Source: Oligoflexia bacterium (GTDB lineage: Bacteria; Bdellovibrionota; UBA1018). From it: a stretch of 51,270 bases of DNA. This document shows positions 41,247 through 49,399 of the stretch, one piece after another (position 1 is the first letter of the stretch; each line of letters begins with the position of its first letter). The notes below the pieces were generated by a model that saw nothing but the letters and a program-made list of their open reading frames with translations, did no database searches and had not been told where the DNA came from. The position numbers and the translations under genes were made by a program. The stretch is taken from assembly GCA_023701205.1 (NCBI GenBank), contig JAMPXJ010000033.1, positions 1 to 51,270 on the forward strand. The letters are read 5' to 3'.

Positions 41247-41567
41247 TCAGAGAAGGGAAAAAGGAGGAGCGCGGGCATCCGCGACGGAATGACTGAAGTG
41301 CGACGGGGCGGGGACGCCGGCGAAAACCAGGCGGCCCACGCTTGTGAACTCGAAACCCGAGGGCCGTAGCTCCGGTCCGATCGCGCTGAAGTGATGCCCC
41401 AGGCAGAGCGAGCAGTCCGAAAGCTCCAGCACCGGGACCCCGGCGGAAGTCTGGTTGGAGTGCTGAGCCGCATGAACCGACTCATGGTAGGTGAACGCGC
41501 CCGCGGTAACCGCCGAAACGGCGATCAGAAGAGCAGCAAGCCGCTTTTTGAGCCAGGACGTCCGCAT
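41247..41567 (-). CDS. Small secreted Cys/His-rich protein (DUF2946-like)
   Basis: 106 residues with a signal peptide (about 1-24, TAGA). The mature part begins FTYHESVHAAQHSN, followed by DCSLCLGHHF; the CxxC and several histidines look suited to metal binding. Small proteins of this shape often precede zinc-type outer-membrane genes. It starts nine bases after purE and is followed by the barrel gene, all on one strand. Metal binding is inferred. Confidence 0.72.
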   Translation of the reverse strand: MRTSWLKKRLAALLIAVSAVTAGAFTYHESVHAAQHSNQTSAGVPVLELSDCSLCLGHHFSAIGPELRPSGFEFTSVGRLVFAGVPAPSHFSHSVADARAPPFSLL

Positions 41568-41575
41568 AGGCGGAT

Positions 41576-42115
41576 TTATAGCTTGGGCAGCCCGGCTTTG
41601 GCCAGCACCTTTTGTCGCAGCGCTCTTTTGAACTCAACCAGCCGTTGCGTGAGCGCCGGATCGGGCTGACTTCCCCCCGCGGCCAGGATCTGCGCGGCCA
41701 AGATGCCCGCATTGTAAGCGTTGCCGATGGCCACGGTCGCGACCGGCACTCCGCGCGGCATCTGGACGATCGAGTAAAGCGCATCCTGGCCCTGCAGCGG
41801 ACCGCCGGGCACCGGAACTCCGATTACGGGAAGCTCAGTGAGCGAGGCCACCACGCCCGGAAGATGGGCCGCCCCCCCGGCGCCGGCGATGATCACGCGG
41901 ATTCCCCGCCCTCGGGCCGACCGGGCGTACTCCGCCGTATCCTCCGGCGCCCGGTGCGCCGATAGGATCACCGTCTCGGACGCGATGCCAAGCTCGGAGA
42001 GGATCTCGGCGGCGTCCTTCATGACCGGCAGATCCGATTCGCTTCCCATCATGATACTGACCTGAATACTGGCTTGAGTACTGGCCTGAATGCTGGCTTG
42101 AGTCCCGCTCGGCAT
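41576..42115 (-). CDS. purE: N5-carboxyaminoimidazole ribonucleotide mutase
   Basis: 179 residues. The PurE core is complete: [66 protein letters not shown] and [14 protein letters not shown]. It converts N5-CAIR to CAIR in purine synthesis. The ATG at 42115 has AAGGAG seven bases upstream, so an unusual leader of about 21 residues ([13 protein letters not shown]) precedes the core; it is encoded by a short degenerate tandem repeat. purK is not adjacent. The metal-uptake genes follow directly, an unexpected operon mix. Confidence 0.94.
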   Translation of the reverse strand: MPSGTQASIQASTQASIQVSIMMGSESDLPVMKDAAEILSELGIASETVILSAHRAPEDTAEYARSARGRGIRVIIAGAGGAAHLPGVVASLTELPVIGVPVPGGPLQGQDALYSIVQMPRGVPVATVAIGNAYNAGILAAQILAAGGSQPDPALTQRLVEFKRALRQKVLAKAGLPKL

Positions 42116-42153
42116 GGTTTTCTCCTTACCCAGTTCATGCTACCTTCTGGACC

Positions 42154-43707
42154 ATGAAACAAGCCCCTTTTCACGCGAGCCCGACCTTCACGCCGCAGTT
42201 TGTCGCCGATGCGCTGGGAATCCCCCTGCCTCCCATCCCGGCCAAGCAGAAGGGCAACGGTTTGGAGCCCTTCACCTTCGTGACCAGCGACTCGCGCAAG
42301 GTCCAGCCCGGCTGCGTTTTCGTCGCGCTGCCCGGCGAGAAGTTCGACGGGCATACCTTCATCCAGACTGCCATCTCCCAGGGCGCGCGCGCGGTGGTTT
42401 GCCGGCGCGGCTATCCCACGACGCCTTCCGCCTCGGCACTGTATTTCATGGTGGATGACACGCTGGCCGCGTACCGCCGGCTCGCGGCGGCGTGGCGGCG
42501 GGAGTTTTCGGTTCCGGTGATCGCGGTCGCGGGAAGCGTGGGCAAGACGACCACCAAAGAGATCCTCGCGGCGTTGCTGCGCGGCCGCTGGAAGAACGTT
42601 CTCAAAACCGAGGGCAGCCAGAACGGCTTCGTCGGAATTCCCATGACCCTGCTCGAGCTCAGGCCCGAGCACGGCGCCGCGGTGATCGAGGTGGGCATCG
42701 ACGAGATCGGCGCGATGGCCCAGCACATGGAGATCGTCGGCGCCACGGTCTCGGTTCTCACCGCGATCGGGCCTGAGCACCTCGAGAAGCTCCAGGACAT
42801 CCCCACCGTGGCGCGCGAGGAAGGCATCGCGCTCACCGCGGTGGCGCAGGCCGGGGGTTCCGTCGTCATCAACCTGGATGATCCGTGGATCCGCCCGTTC
42901 TCCCTCACGCTGCGCACGCTCAAGAAGCAGGTTTTCAGCCTGCCCGTCGACCTGCCCGCCGAGGCGATCGCGCGCCTGCCCAAGGAGGCGGTGATCGGCA
43001 CCGCCAATCGCGACGCGACCGAGGTCGAGATCCTGGGCGGCGGGATGACCGGCGAGAGATTCACGCTTCCCCTCCCCGGCCTGCATAACGCGCGCAACTT
43101 CCTGGCCGCCGTCGCCGTCGCGCGCCACCTCGGCCTGAGCACGCAGGAGATCCGCAAGGGCCTGGCCACCTTCCAAGGCGCCGAGGGGCGCTCGCAGATC
43201 CGTGAGCTCCCGGGCAAGACCTTCGTGCTTTGCGATTATTACAACGCCTCGCCCGCCTCGATGGCCGCGGGCCTGGAGCTGCTGACTCAGGTCGCAGGAC
43301 GCGCCACGCCGCCCGCTCCGCGCTGGGCGTGTCTGGCCGACATGCTGGAGCTGGGACCCGACGAGGAACGCTTCCACCGGGAGCTGGCCGACAAGCTCGT
43401 CGCGCTCGGGATCGAGCACGTGCTGCTTTTCGGCCCGCGCATGGCCGCACTGGCCGATGAGCTTGGGAATCGCGGCTTCAAAGGCGAGGCGATCCATTTC
43501 CCGGGACAACGGGAGCTGGCCGCGCATCTCCTCTCGGGGATCGCGCCGGGCGACGCCATCCTGATCAAAGGTTCGCGCGGAATGAAGATGGAAGAGATCT
43601 GGAAGATCATCGACAAGACCGCGCAGAGTTACGCCAAGGCCGAGACTCAGGCGTTGGCCGAAGCCGCCAAGCATGCGCCCGGGGGCGCGGGCGAGGAACT
43701 GAAGTGA
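42154..43707 (+). CDS. murF: UDP-MurNAc-tripeptide:D-Ala-D-Ala ligase
   Basis: 517 residues, longer than the usual 450. Mur-ligase motifs: ATP loop VAVAGSVGKTTTKEI, TEGSQNGFVGIPMTLLE, GIDEIGAMAQHMEI, NLDDPWIRPF, and FVLCDYYNASPASMAAGLELL. It attaches D-Ala-D-Ala to the murein precursor in the cytosol. The extra C-terminal residues are alanine/glutamate-rich. No other mur genes are adjacent. It is divergent from purE with 38 bases between starts, and the Sua5-type gene overlaps its stop (GTGA). Confidence 0.95.
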   Translation: MKQAPFHASPTFTPQFVADALGIPLPPIPAKQKGNGLEPFTFVTSDSRKVQPGCVFVALPGEKFDGHTFIQTAISQGARAVVCRRGYPTTPSASALYFMVDDTLAAYRRLAAAWRREFSVPVIAVAGSVGKTTTKEILAALLRGRWKNVLKTEGSQNGFVGIPMTLLELRPEHGAAVIEVGIDEIGAMAQHMEIVGATVSVLTAIGPEHLEKLQDIPTVAREEGIALTAVAQAGGSVVINLDDPWIRPFSLTLRTLKKQVFSLPVDLPAEAIARLPKEAVIGTANRDATEVEILGGGMTGERFTLPLPGLHNARNFLAAVAVARHLGLSTQEIRKGLATFQGAEGRSQIRELPGKTFVLCDYYNASPASMAAGLELLTQVAGRATPPAPRWACLADMLELGPDEERFHRELADKLVALGIEHVLLFGPRMAALADELGNRGFKGEAIHFPGQRELAAHLLSGIAPGDAILIKGSRGMKMEEIWKIIDKTAQSYAKAETQALAEAAKHAPGGAGEELK

Positions 43708-44816
43708 TCCTGGAACCTTCCTCCGCGAACATCGCGCTTGCGGCCGAAGCGCTCCGGCGCGGCGAGCTCGTGGGCATGCCGACCGAAACGGTCTATGGCC
43801 TGGCCGGCGCGGCGCTCGACCCCACCGCGCTCGCCCGGATCTTCGAGACCAAGGAGCGTCCGACGTTTGACCCGCTGATCGTGCATGTGGAACGCGCGGC
43901 GCGCGGGCTCGACAAGCTCGCCGAGCTCAGGCTCATCGCGCTCGAAACATTCTCAGAGCAGGCACGTAAGCGCGCGGAGCGGCTGATCGCGGCCTTCTGG
44001 CCGGGGCCGCTCACCTTGGTTCTGCCCAAGAGTCCCTCGGTGCCCGATCTCGCGACGAGCGGGTTGCCTTCAGTCGGACTTCGGATGCCTCGCCATCCCG
44101 TGGCCCAGGCGCTGCTCGCGGCGGCGAGGATGCCGCTTGCGGCCCCGAGCGCCAATCGCTTCGGCAGAATCAGCCCCACCACCGCCCGCCACGTCGAGAC
44201 GGAGCTTGGGGATCGAATCGATTTCATCCTGGACGGCGGCCCCTGCGAGATCGGGCTAGAATCCACGGTCCTCGGCGTGGGCGCCGATGGAACGCTCACA
44301 CTGCTCAGGCCCGGAGCGATTTCCCGGATCGAGCTCGAGCAGGTCGCGCAGGCGCCGGTGGGTTCGCACGCTGCCTCCCACGCGGGCTCCGCTGCCGCTC
44401 CGGCGCACGCGCAAACCCCTGCCGGGCTTGCCGCCCCCGGAATGACCGAGAGCCACTACGCTCCCAGCAAGACGCTGCTTTTGCTTTCGAACCCGGCGCC
44501 GCTCATCGACGCCGCCTTCCTGAAATCGCTCCCCGCGCTCCGGATCGGCCTGCTGCTCATGGCCGATGCCTCGCCTGAGGGCCACGCGCGCCTGCAATCG
44601 CTCGCGCGCGAATCCGGCAAAGAAGCGCTAAACGTGCGCGCCCTCAGCGCCACGGGCTCGCTGCGCGAGATCGCGCGCAACCTATTTGCCGGGCTGCGTG
44701 CGCTGGACGAAGGTGATTCGGAGCTCCTGCTTTGCGAACCCAGCCCCGAGGGCGCGCACGGACTCGGACACGCGATCGCCGATCGGCTGCGCAGGGCCTC
44801 GGCGAGACGGGAGTGA
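43704..44816 (+). CDS. sua5: Sua5-type threonylcarbamoyl-AMP synthase
   Basis: 370 residues from a GTG that overlaps the murF stop by four bases. The YrdC domain occupies about 1-205: LVGMPTETVYGLAGAALDP, KERPTFDPLIVHV, FWPGPLTLVLPK, PLAAPSANRFGRISPT and ESTVLG. A linker rich in Ala and His (about 225-250) leads to a C-terminal Sua5 domain (TESHYAPSKTLLLL). It makes the threonylcarbamoyl-AMP for t6A37 of tRNA. The Sua5 domain distinguishes it from short TsaC. Confidence 0.93.
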   Translation: MILEPSSANIALAAEALRRGELVGMPTETVYGLAGAALDPTALARIFETKERPTFDPLIVHVERAARGLDKLAELRLIALETFSEQARKRAERLIAAFWPGPLTLVLPKSPSVPDLATSGLPSVGLRMPRHPVAQALLAAARMPLAAPSANRFGRISPTTARHVETELGDRIDFILDGGPCEIGLESTVLGVGADGTLTLLRPGAISRIELEQVAQAPVGSHAASHAGSAAAPAHAQTPAGLAAPGMTESHYAPSKTLLLLSNPAPLIDAAFLKSLPALRIGLLLMADASPEGHARLQSLARESGKEALNVRALSATGSLREIARNLFAGLRALDEGDSELLLCEPSPEGAHGLGHAIADRLRRASARRE

Positions 44817-44934
44817 GGCGCGAGATCGCGACGCCGATCACTCCGCCGGCGGAGCTCGATTGAGTACGCATCCAAAGACCGGCTGTGGTTCACGCCCTTG
44901 ACTGAGCGACCCGTGAGTACGTTACACTCAGGCG

Positions 44935-45417
44935 ATGATCCTTCTTCTATTCAGCGTGGCTGTTATGGGAACCTCTGCTTACCCGCAAACCGCTTGCGGC
45001 GACCTCAAAACGCTCGATGTCCGGAACACTGTCCTCGGCCCCTGGGTTCTCGAAAATGGGAAGGCTCTTGAATATGAAAACTCAAACTCACGGAATCCTG
45101 AGTGGGAAGTCCAGATCACGAAGGACACGATCTTCCAACCAGAACGAGGGATCCTGTTTCGAGTCCTGCAATTTGAAAGAAATCACCTGAAAGGCAGCGG
45201 GCAACTTCGTCCAATACGAATCATCCAGTGCCGAGACGGCGAAGTGAGCTTCGCCTATGCCAACGACAATGCCACCCTCCTTCTGATCCAGGAAAAGCGG
45301 ATACGCCTGCAAACTTTCGGCAAATACCTGGGCGGCACAAAGGGATTCGAAACCGGGCCTATCCTGGACCTCACGTACCACAGCCAAACAAAGTCATTGA
45401 TCGAGCTGAAGAAGTAA
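44935..45417 (+). CDS. Small secreted protein, unknown
   Basis: 160 residues with a signal peptide (about 1-16). The mature part is beta-rich with two cysteines (ACGDLK and IQCRDG), probably one disulphide, and the pattern VLGPWVLENGKALEYENS ... PIRIIQCRDGEVSFAYANDN of a compact beta-sandwich. G+C is near 50%, below its neighbours. A TTGACT box at 44898 with a loose TACACT 19 bases on would start transcription almost at the ATG, so the promoter is uncertain. No family recognised. Confidence 0.65.
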   Translation: MILLLFSVAVMGTSAYPQTACGDLKTLDVRNTVLGPWVLENGKALEYENSNSRNPEWEVQITKDTIFQPERGILFRVLQFERNHLKGSGQLRPIRIIQCRDGEVSFAYANDNATLLLIQEKRIRLQTFGKYLGGTKGFETGPILDLTYHSQTKSLIELKK

Positions 45418-45462
45418 CGCCCCCCTTTGCCTTCCCCTTCCGAATTCGCTACCCTGAAGGAG

Positions 45463-46170
45463 ATGTCGCGCCTGCTCCGCTGGAAGTCCCTCACTCTCTC
45501 CGCTCTTCTCTTCACGGTTTCTCTCGAAGCAGCCGCGGCCCAGGCCGCCCCCGCACCCTGTTCCTCCCGGTTTTCCTTTCTCGCCTTCGAAGGAAAGCGC
45601 GTCGAAAATATCGCGGATGCCGACCGCTCGGCGGATATCTATCATCTGGGTTCGGGCATCGCAGGCGGGGATGTTTACCGCGTCGTCCCGCGCGACAAGC
45701 GTCTCCCCTCATACGTACGAAAGGACTATTTCGTCGAGAGCGGTCTTGTGAACGACCTGCGCGCGCTCGCTCAGCTGCGTGCGCTCCCTCCCGACGCGTT
45801 CCCCATTCGGATCGTCAGGACGCTCAAGGAATTCCCAGAAAAGAAGCGCCTACATATCGAGGACGTTCCCGGCAGGACGCTCAATGACGTGCTGCTGGAT
45901 CCCGCGCTTCCCGCGTCCCTTCGGGAGAGCCTCAAAAACCGCTACCTCGACGCGATCGCCCGGCTCGAGCAAGCGATCGCCAAGCTCCCGGGGGCATCCC
46001 GCCCGAACCAGCGCGATTTCCGGGATCTCAAAGGCATGCCCCGCGCTTTGCTCTTTTCGATCACCAGGAATGACGGCAGAGGCACCTCCCGGATCGATAT
46101 CATGCTCAAATCCGACAACATCATCGTCGACCCCGAGACCTTCGAGCTCACGCTCATCGATCCGTTTTGA
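45463..46170 (+). CDS. Secreted kinase-fold protein, probable pseudokinase
   Basis: 235 residues from the ATG at 45463 (GAAGGAG is too close to it, so a TTG at 45427 is possible). Signal peptide ends near AQAA (29). The rest follows a kinase layout: glycine-rich LGSGIAGGDVYRV (62-74), VRK with Lys87, a hinge-like EDVPGRTL, and LKSDNIIVDPE followed by LTLIDPF. By this alignment the catalytic Asp of HRD is Met214 while the Asn (219) and DFG-type Asp (233) remain. It ends at the DFG-equivalent, so the rest of the C-lobe is missing. An export signal on a kinase fold is unusual; enzymatic activity is doubtful. Confidence 0.6.
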   Translation: MSRLLRWKSLTLSALLFTVSLEAAAAQAAPAPCSSRFSFLAFEGKRVENIADADRSADIYHLGSGIAGGDVYRVVPRDKRLPSYVRKDYFVESGLVNDLRALAQLRALPPDAFPIRIVRTLKEFPEKKRLHIEDVPGRTLNDVLLDPALPASLRESLKNRYLDAIARLEQAIAKLPGASRPNQRDFRDLKGMPRALLFSITRNDGRGTSRIDIMLKSDNIIVDPETFELTLIDPF

Positions 46171-46508
46171 AGCAACATGCGGGAAGGAACGAGCCCGGCT
46201 ACCCAACCGCCCGCGCACAGGCCCTCGCTCCGGCTAACCAGCCTCGACCAGGAACATTTCTCGTCGGTCCGATCTCCTACCCAGCGAGGAGCGCGCCACC
46301 AGTCAGCCGGCGCCCTCGAGTCAGACCCTTCGCGGTAGCGCCTGAGCCACTGATATCCGGTCGGGTGAGCGTGCGAAAGCGCCGCTCTCCTCTCTCAGCT
46401 TCCAGCACGAACTTCATTCCTTCTTAACTCACGCCGACTTCCTTCTATGACCCAGGTCTCTGCTACTAAATGCTTGTAGACCCATTGCCCCAATGATATT
46501 CCACTCTC
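46171..46508. other. Intergenic region, no gene seen
   Basis: 338 bases between the kinase-fold gene and the transposase-like gene. An 86-codon open frame overlapping the upstream stop lacks a ribosome-binding site and has a composition like random GC-rich DNA (Pro/Arg/Ser-rich). TTGTAG and TATTCC about 17 bases apart, near 46469-46497, could be a weak promoter for the next gene. No repeat recognised. Confidence 0.6.
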
Positions 46509-47153
46509 ATGTCGAAAAAGCACAAGGAAGTCCAGCTCACGCTCCCCGGCCTGACCCGGAAAACCCGCAAGAACGCCCACGGCGGCGATGAGGCGATCGG
46601 AAAACGCAAGGAACGCCGCCCCTTCGATCCCAAGCAGGCGCTGCACGTGGTGCTGCGCTCGAGCCAGGCGCGCGGGGAGCTCTCGATGCTCCACCCGCGC
46701 CATCGCGATCACGTGCTGGCGCTCGTCAACCGCCTGAAAGCGCGACGGGGGATCGCGGTCTACCGCTATGCGAACGTCGGGAACCACCTGCACCTGCTCA
46801 TCCGCGCCAAATCCCGAGCGGACTGGCAGGGCTTCATCCGCGAGCTCTCGGGAGGGATCGCGATGATCGTGACCGGTGCGAAAAAGGGCAACTCCCTGCC
46901 CCGCCCGCGAGGCTCCGAGCTACCCGAGAGCGCGCAGCGGGGCTTCTGGGACGGGCTCGCGTACAGTCGCATCGTGAGCTTCGGGCCGGACTTCAGGCAT
47001 GTCGCGCAGTACGTGCTGATGAATCTCTGGGAAGCGGCGGGCGTGCCGCTTCGGGATTACCTGGAGCAGGGAATCCGCATTCTGGAGATCAGCGAGGACG
47101 GAGTCGTGGGCGTGACTCCCGAGCTGGCGGAGGTCCTGGCTCAGGCGGGATAG
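46509..47153 (+). CDS. Y1/RAYT-type transposase
   Basis: 214 residues. The Y1-transposase pattern is present: HVVLRSSQARGELSM (first strand), YRYANVGNHLHLLI with the HxH metal motif (His-Leu-His), GFIRELSGGIAM, GFWDGLAYSRIVSFG, and RHVAQYVLMNLWEAAG with the candidate nucleophile Tyr in QYVLMN. It is closest to REP-associated tyrosine transposases (RAYTs), which act on palindromic intergenic sequences and are usually single-copy. No insertion-sequence ends flank it. The window contains several palindromic repeats that could be its substrates. Confidence 0.88.
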   Translation: MSKKHKEVQLTLPGLTRKTRKNAHGGDEAIGKRKERRPFDPKQALHVVLRSSQARGELSMLHPRHRDHVLALVNRLKARRGIAVYRYANVGNHLHLLIRAKSRADWQGFIRELSGGIAMIVTGAKKGNSLPRPRGSELPESAQRGFWDGLAYSRIVSFGPDFRHVAQYVLMNLWEAAGVPLRDYLEQGIRILEISEDGVVGVTPELAEVLAQAG

Positions 47154-47301
47154 CTGGCCGGAACTCGACAGAGGCTGCCGGGATCGCTGGCCGGATTTTT
47201 AGCGGAGGCTCGTGCCCATTCAGCAAAGCCTCGCACCTCAACGACGCCCCACACCCGAGCTCGCTTCCTCATCTGAGCAGGCCAGACCATACGTCCCGCG
47301 C

Positions 47302-48237
47302 TCAAATCCCGAGTTTCAGGATCTTCAGCGCCTTCTCGAGCTTCTGCGGATCGAACTTCTTGAAGAGGTTCTCGTCGAGCTCCCGCACCGCGCGCCGCTG
47401 ACGCTCGATCAGCGTGCCCTTGCCGTCGCCCACCAGCTCGTCGAACGCGTTCGCAATGGTCACGATCCGCGCGAGGTCATAGATGTGCTGGCCCCGAAGC
47501 TTCTTGGGATAGCCCGTCCCGTCGTGGCATTCGTGATGCTGCTCGACGATCATGCGAACCTCGTTGGGTATCTTGGACTGGCCCTCGAGCAGGCGCGCGC
47601 CCAGCGACGGATGCTCCTGCATCTTGCGCGCGGCTTCTTCGGGGCTGTCATTGTCGTCGATCTTGACCTTGAGCTTGCCCACGTCATGGAGCAGCCCACC
47701 CATTCCGACGTGCTGCAGGATCAGCGCGTGCGAATACCCCATCTGCATCGCGAGATAGACGCTCAGGATGCTGACGTTGACCGAGTGGTCGACCGTGCCC
47801 CGCGAGAAAGTCTGGAGCTGCGCGAGCGTCTGTACCGCGAAGGGGAACTTCATCACCTCCGTCACGAGATTCTTGCTCGATGCGAGCGTCTGCTCGACCA
47901 TCCGATCCGGATGATTGGACTGGAAGATGTCCATGAGCTTGCGGTGCGCGTCCTGCCGCACCTGCGAAAAGGCCTGGTTTTCCCTTGGGAGCGGCGGCGG
48001 CGGCGCAGAAGCCAGCGTCTTCTGCGACCAGTCGGTGAAAGCTTTGCGATCTTTTTCGAGCATGAAGAGCGTGCGGATCTTCTTGAGCTCCAGACGCTCG
48101 AACGCGGTGCGGTCGATCACGTCACCCGCCGCACGAAAGGTGATGAATCTGAAGTCGATATAGAGGTAAAGCGAGCCTGGAAGCGGCTCGCCGACGAGGA
48201 TCTCTTCCAGCCCGCAGCTGACGAATTGCTCACTCAC
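47302..48237 (-). CDS. HD-GYP cyclic-di-GMP phosphodiesterase-like protein
   Basis: 311 residues. The HD-GYP domain (about 135-290) is complete: TVDHSVNVSILSVYLA, GLLHDVGKLKV (HD metal pair), HPSLGARLLEG, and VEQHHECHDGTGYPKKL (HHExxDGxGYP). It should hydrolyse cyclic-di-GMP. The N-terminal 120 residues are a DUF3391-like/PilZ-less extension with a hydrophobic beta start and no receiver domain, so the input is unknown. It is divergent from the CDF exporter with 46 bases between starts. Confidence 0.9.
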   Translation of the reverse strand: MSEQFVSCGLEEILVGEPLPGSLYLYIDFRFITFRAAGDVIDRTAFERLELKKIRTLFMLEKDRKAFTDWSQKTLASAPPPPLPRENQAFSQVRQDAHRKLMDIFQSNHPDRMVEQTLASSKNLVTEVMKFPFAVQTLAQLQTFSRGTVDHSVNVSILSVYLAMQMGYSHALILQHVGMGGLLHDVGKLKVKIDDNDSPEEAARKMQEHPSLGARLLEGQSKIPNEVRMIVEQHHECHDGTGYPKKLRGQHIYDLARIVTIANAFDELVGDGKGTLIERQRRAVRELDENLFKKFDPQKLEKALKILKLGI

Positions 48238-48283
48238 CTGTCCAGTTTAGGCCGACGCGTCGAGGCTGTCCAGAGAAGCGGCT

Positions 48284-49303
48284 ATGGAAATGCGCGAAAG
48301 TCTGGTTTACTTCGAGGAGATGGGTCCGCACGATCAAGCTCATAGCCACGGCAATCATGATCACCATTGCGGCCATGACAGCCTTCATGGCCACAGACAC
48401 CAGGGCCACACCCACCACGGCCATTCCGCCAGAGCCCCGCGCGCCATCGTGCGCGCCATGATCGTGACGATCGTCTTCATGGCGATCGAGGTTGCCGGCG
48501 GGCTGCTCTCCAACAGCTTGGCCCTGCTCTCGGACGCCGGCCATATGCTGACCGATGTCGGAGCGATGTCGCTGAGCCTTTTCGCGCTCTGGTTCGCGCG
48601 GCGCCCTTCGACCGCCTCGATGAGCTTCGGTTATCATCGCGCGGAGATCCTGGGTGCGCTCGTGAGCGGCCTGCTCATCTGGCTCATCGCGGGGGTTCTC
48701 GTCTATGAGGCGATCGCCCGTCTCGGCAACCCCCCCGAGGTCAATGCCCGAATCCTGCTCGGGATCGCCGCGGTCGGGCTCGCGGCCAATCTCGCGAGCA
48801 TGGGAATGCTGCACTCCTCCAAGAAGGAGAACATCAACGTCCGCGCGGCCTACCTGCATCTCGTAGCCGACTCGCTGGGCAGCGTGGGCGCGATTCTCGC
48901 GGGCGCGATCCTCTGGCTCACCGGCTGGCGCCCCATCGATCCGCTCATCACGATCGTCTTCGCCGGCCTGATGCTCTACAGCTCCTGGACGCTGATCAAG
49001 GAGTCGCTCATTGTCCTCATGGAAAGCGCCCCGAGCGGAATCGATCCTCTCCGCGTGCGCGAAGCCTTAGCCACGCTCCCCGGCGTCGAGGAGATCCATG
49101 ACCTGCACATCTGGTCCGTTTCGAGCGGGCGCCTGGCCCTGAGCGCGCATCTGATCGCGCGCGAATCCGAAGCGATCCTCAGCCACGCCAACGAGCTGCT
49201 CGAAAAGCGCTTCGGAATCCGCCACACGACGCTGCAGATCGAGCACCCGGAGCGCTTCCGCTCCGAGCGCTGCTATGACTGCGGCGAGCTGAGCCGGGAC
49301 TAG
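48284..49303 (+). CDS. Cation-diffusion-facilitator zinc exporter (CzcD/ZitB-type)
   Basis: 339 residues. The N-terminal tail is His-rich (HSHGNHDHHCGHDSLHGHRH and on), a metal-binding cap. Six transmembrane helices span about 55-225; TM2 has SLALLSDAGHMLTDVGAM (His and Asp of the transport site) and TM5 has HLVADSLGSVGAI. The C-terminal cytoplasmic ferredoxin-like domain (GVEEIHDLHIWSVSSGRLALSAHL) is intact. It exports Zn2+ or similar divalent metals in exchange for protons. An internal ATG at 48320 is possible. Together with znuABC it gives uptake and efflux in one region. Confidence 0.94.
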   Translation: MEMRESLVYFEEMGPHDQAHSHGNHDHHCGHDSLHGHRHQGHTHHGHSARAPRAIVRAMIVTIVFMAIEVAGGLLSNSLALLSDAGHMLTDVGAMSLSLFALWFARRPSTASMSFGYHRAEILGALVSGLLIWLIAGVLVYEAIARLGNPPEVNARILLGIAAVGLAANLASMGMLHSSKKENINVRAAYLHLVADSLGSVGAILAGAILWLTGWRPIDPLITIVFAGLMLYSSWTLIKESLIVLMESAPSGIDPLRVREALATLPGVEEIHDLHIWSVSSGRLALSAHLIARESEAILSHANELLEKRFGIRHTTLQIEHPERFRSERCYDCGELSRD

Positions 49304-49399
49304 TACGATGGGTCAGCCGACTCGCTCCTGCGCATCGTCGACCTGGGTCATACGAGACACATTTCGAACAACGGCCAACTTACTTAAAATTAGGACAGG

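Noticed and set aside
42049..43674. Minus-strand open frame of 541 codons
   Set aside because: Antisense to murF, which has complete Mur-ligase motifs; no domain in the minus reading.
46167..46427. 86-codon open frame
   Set aside because: No ribosome-binding site, Pro/Arg/Ser-rich random-like composition and overlap with the preceding stop.
47212..48345. Plus-strand open frame of 377 codons
   Set aside because: Antisense to the HD-GYP gene, whose HD and GYP motifs are intact on the minus strand.
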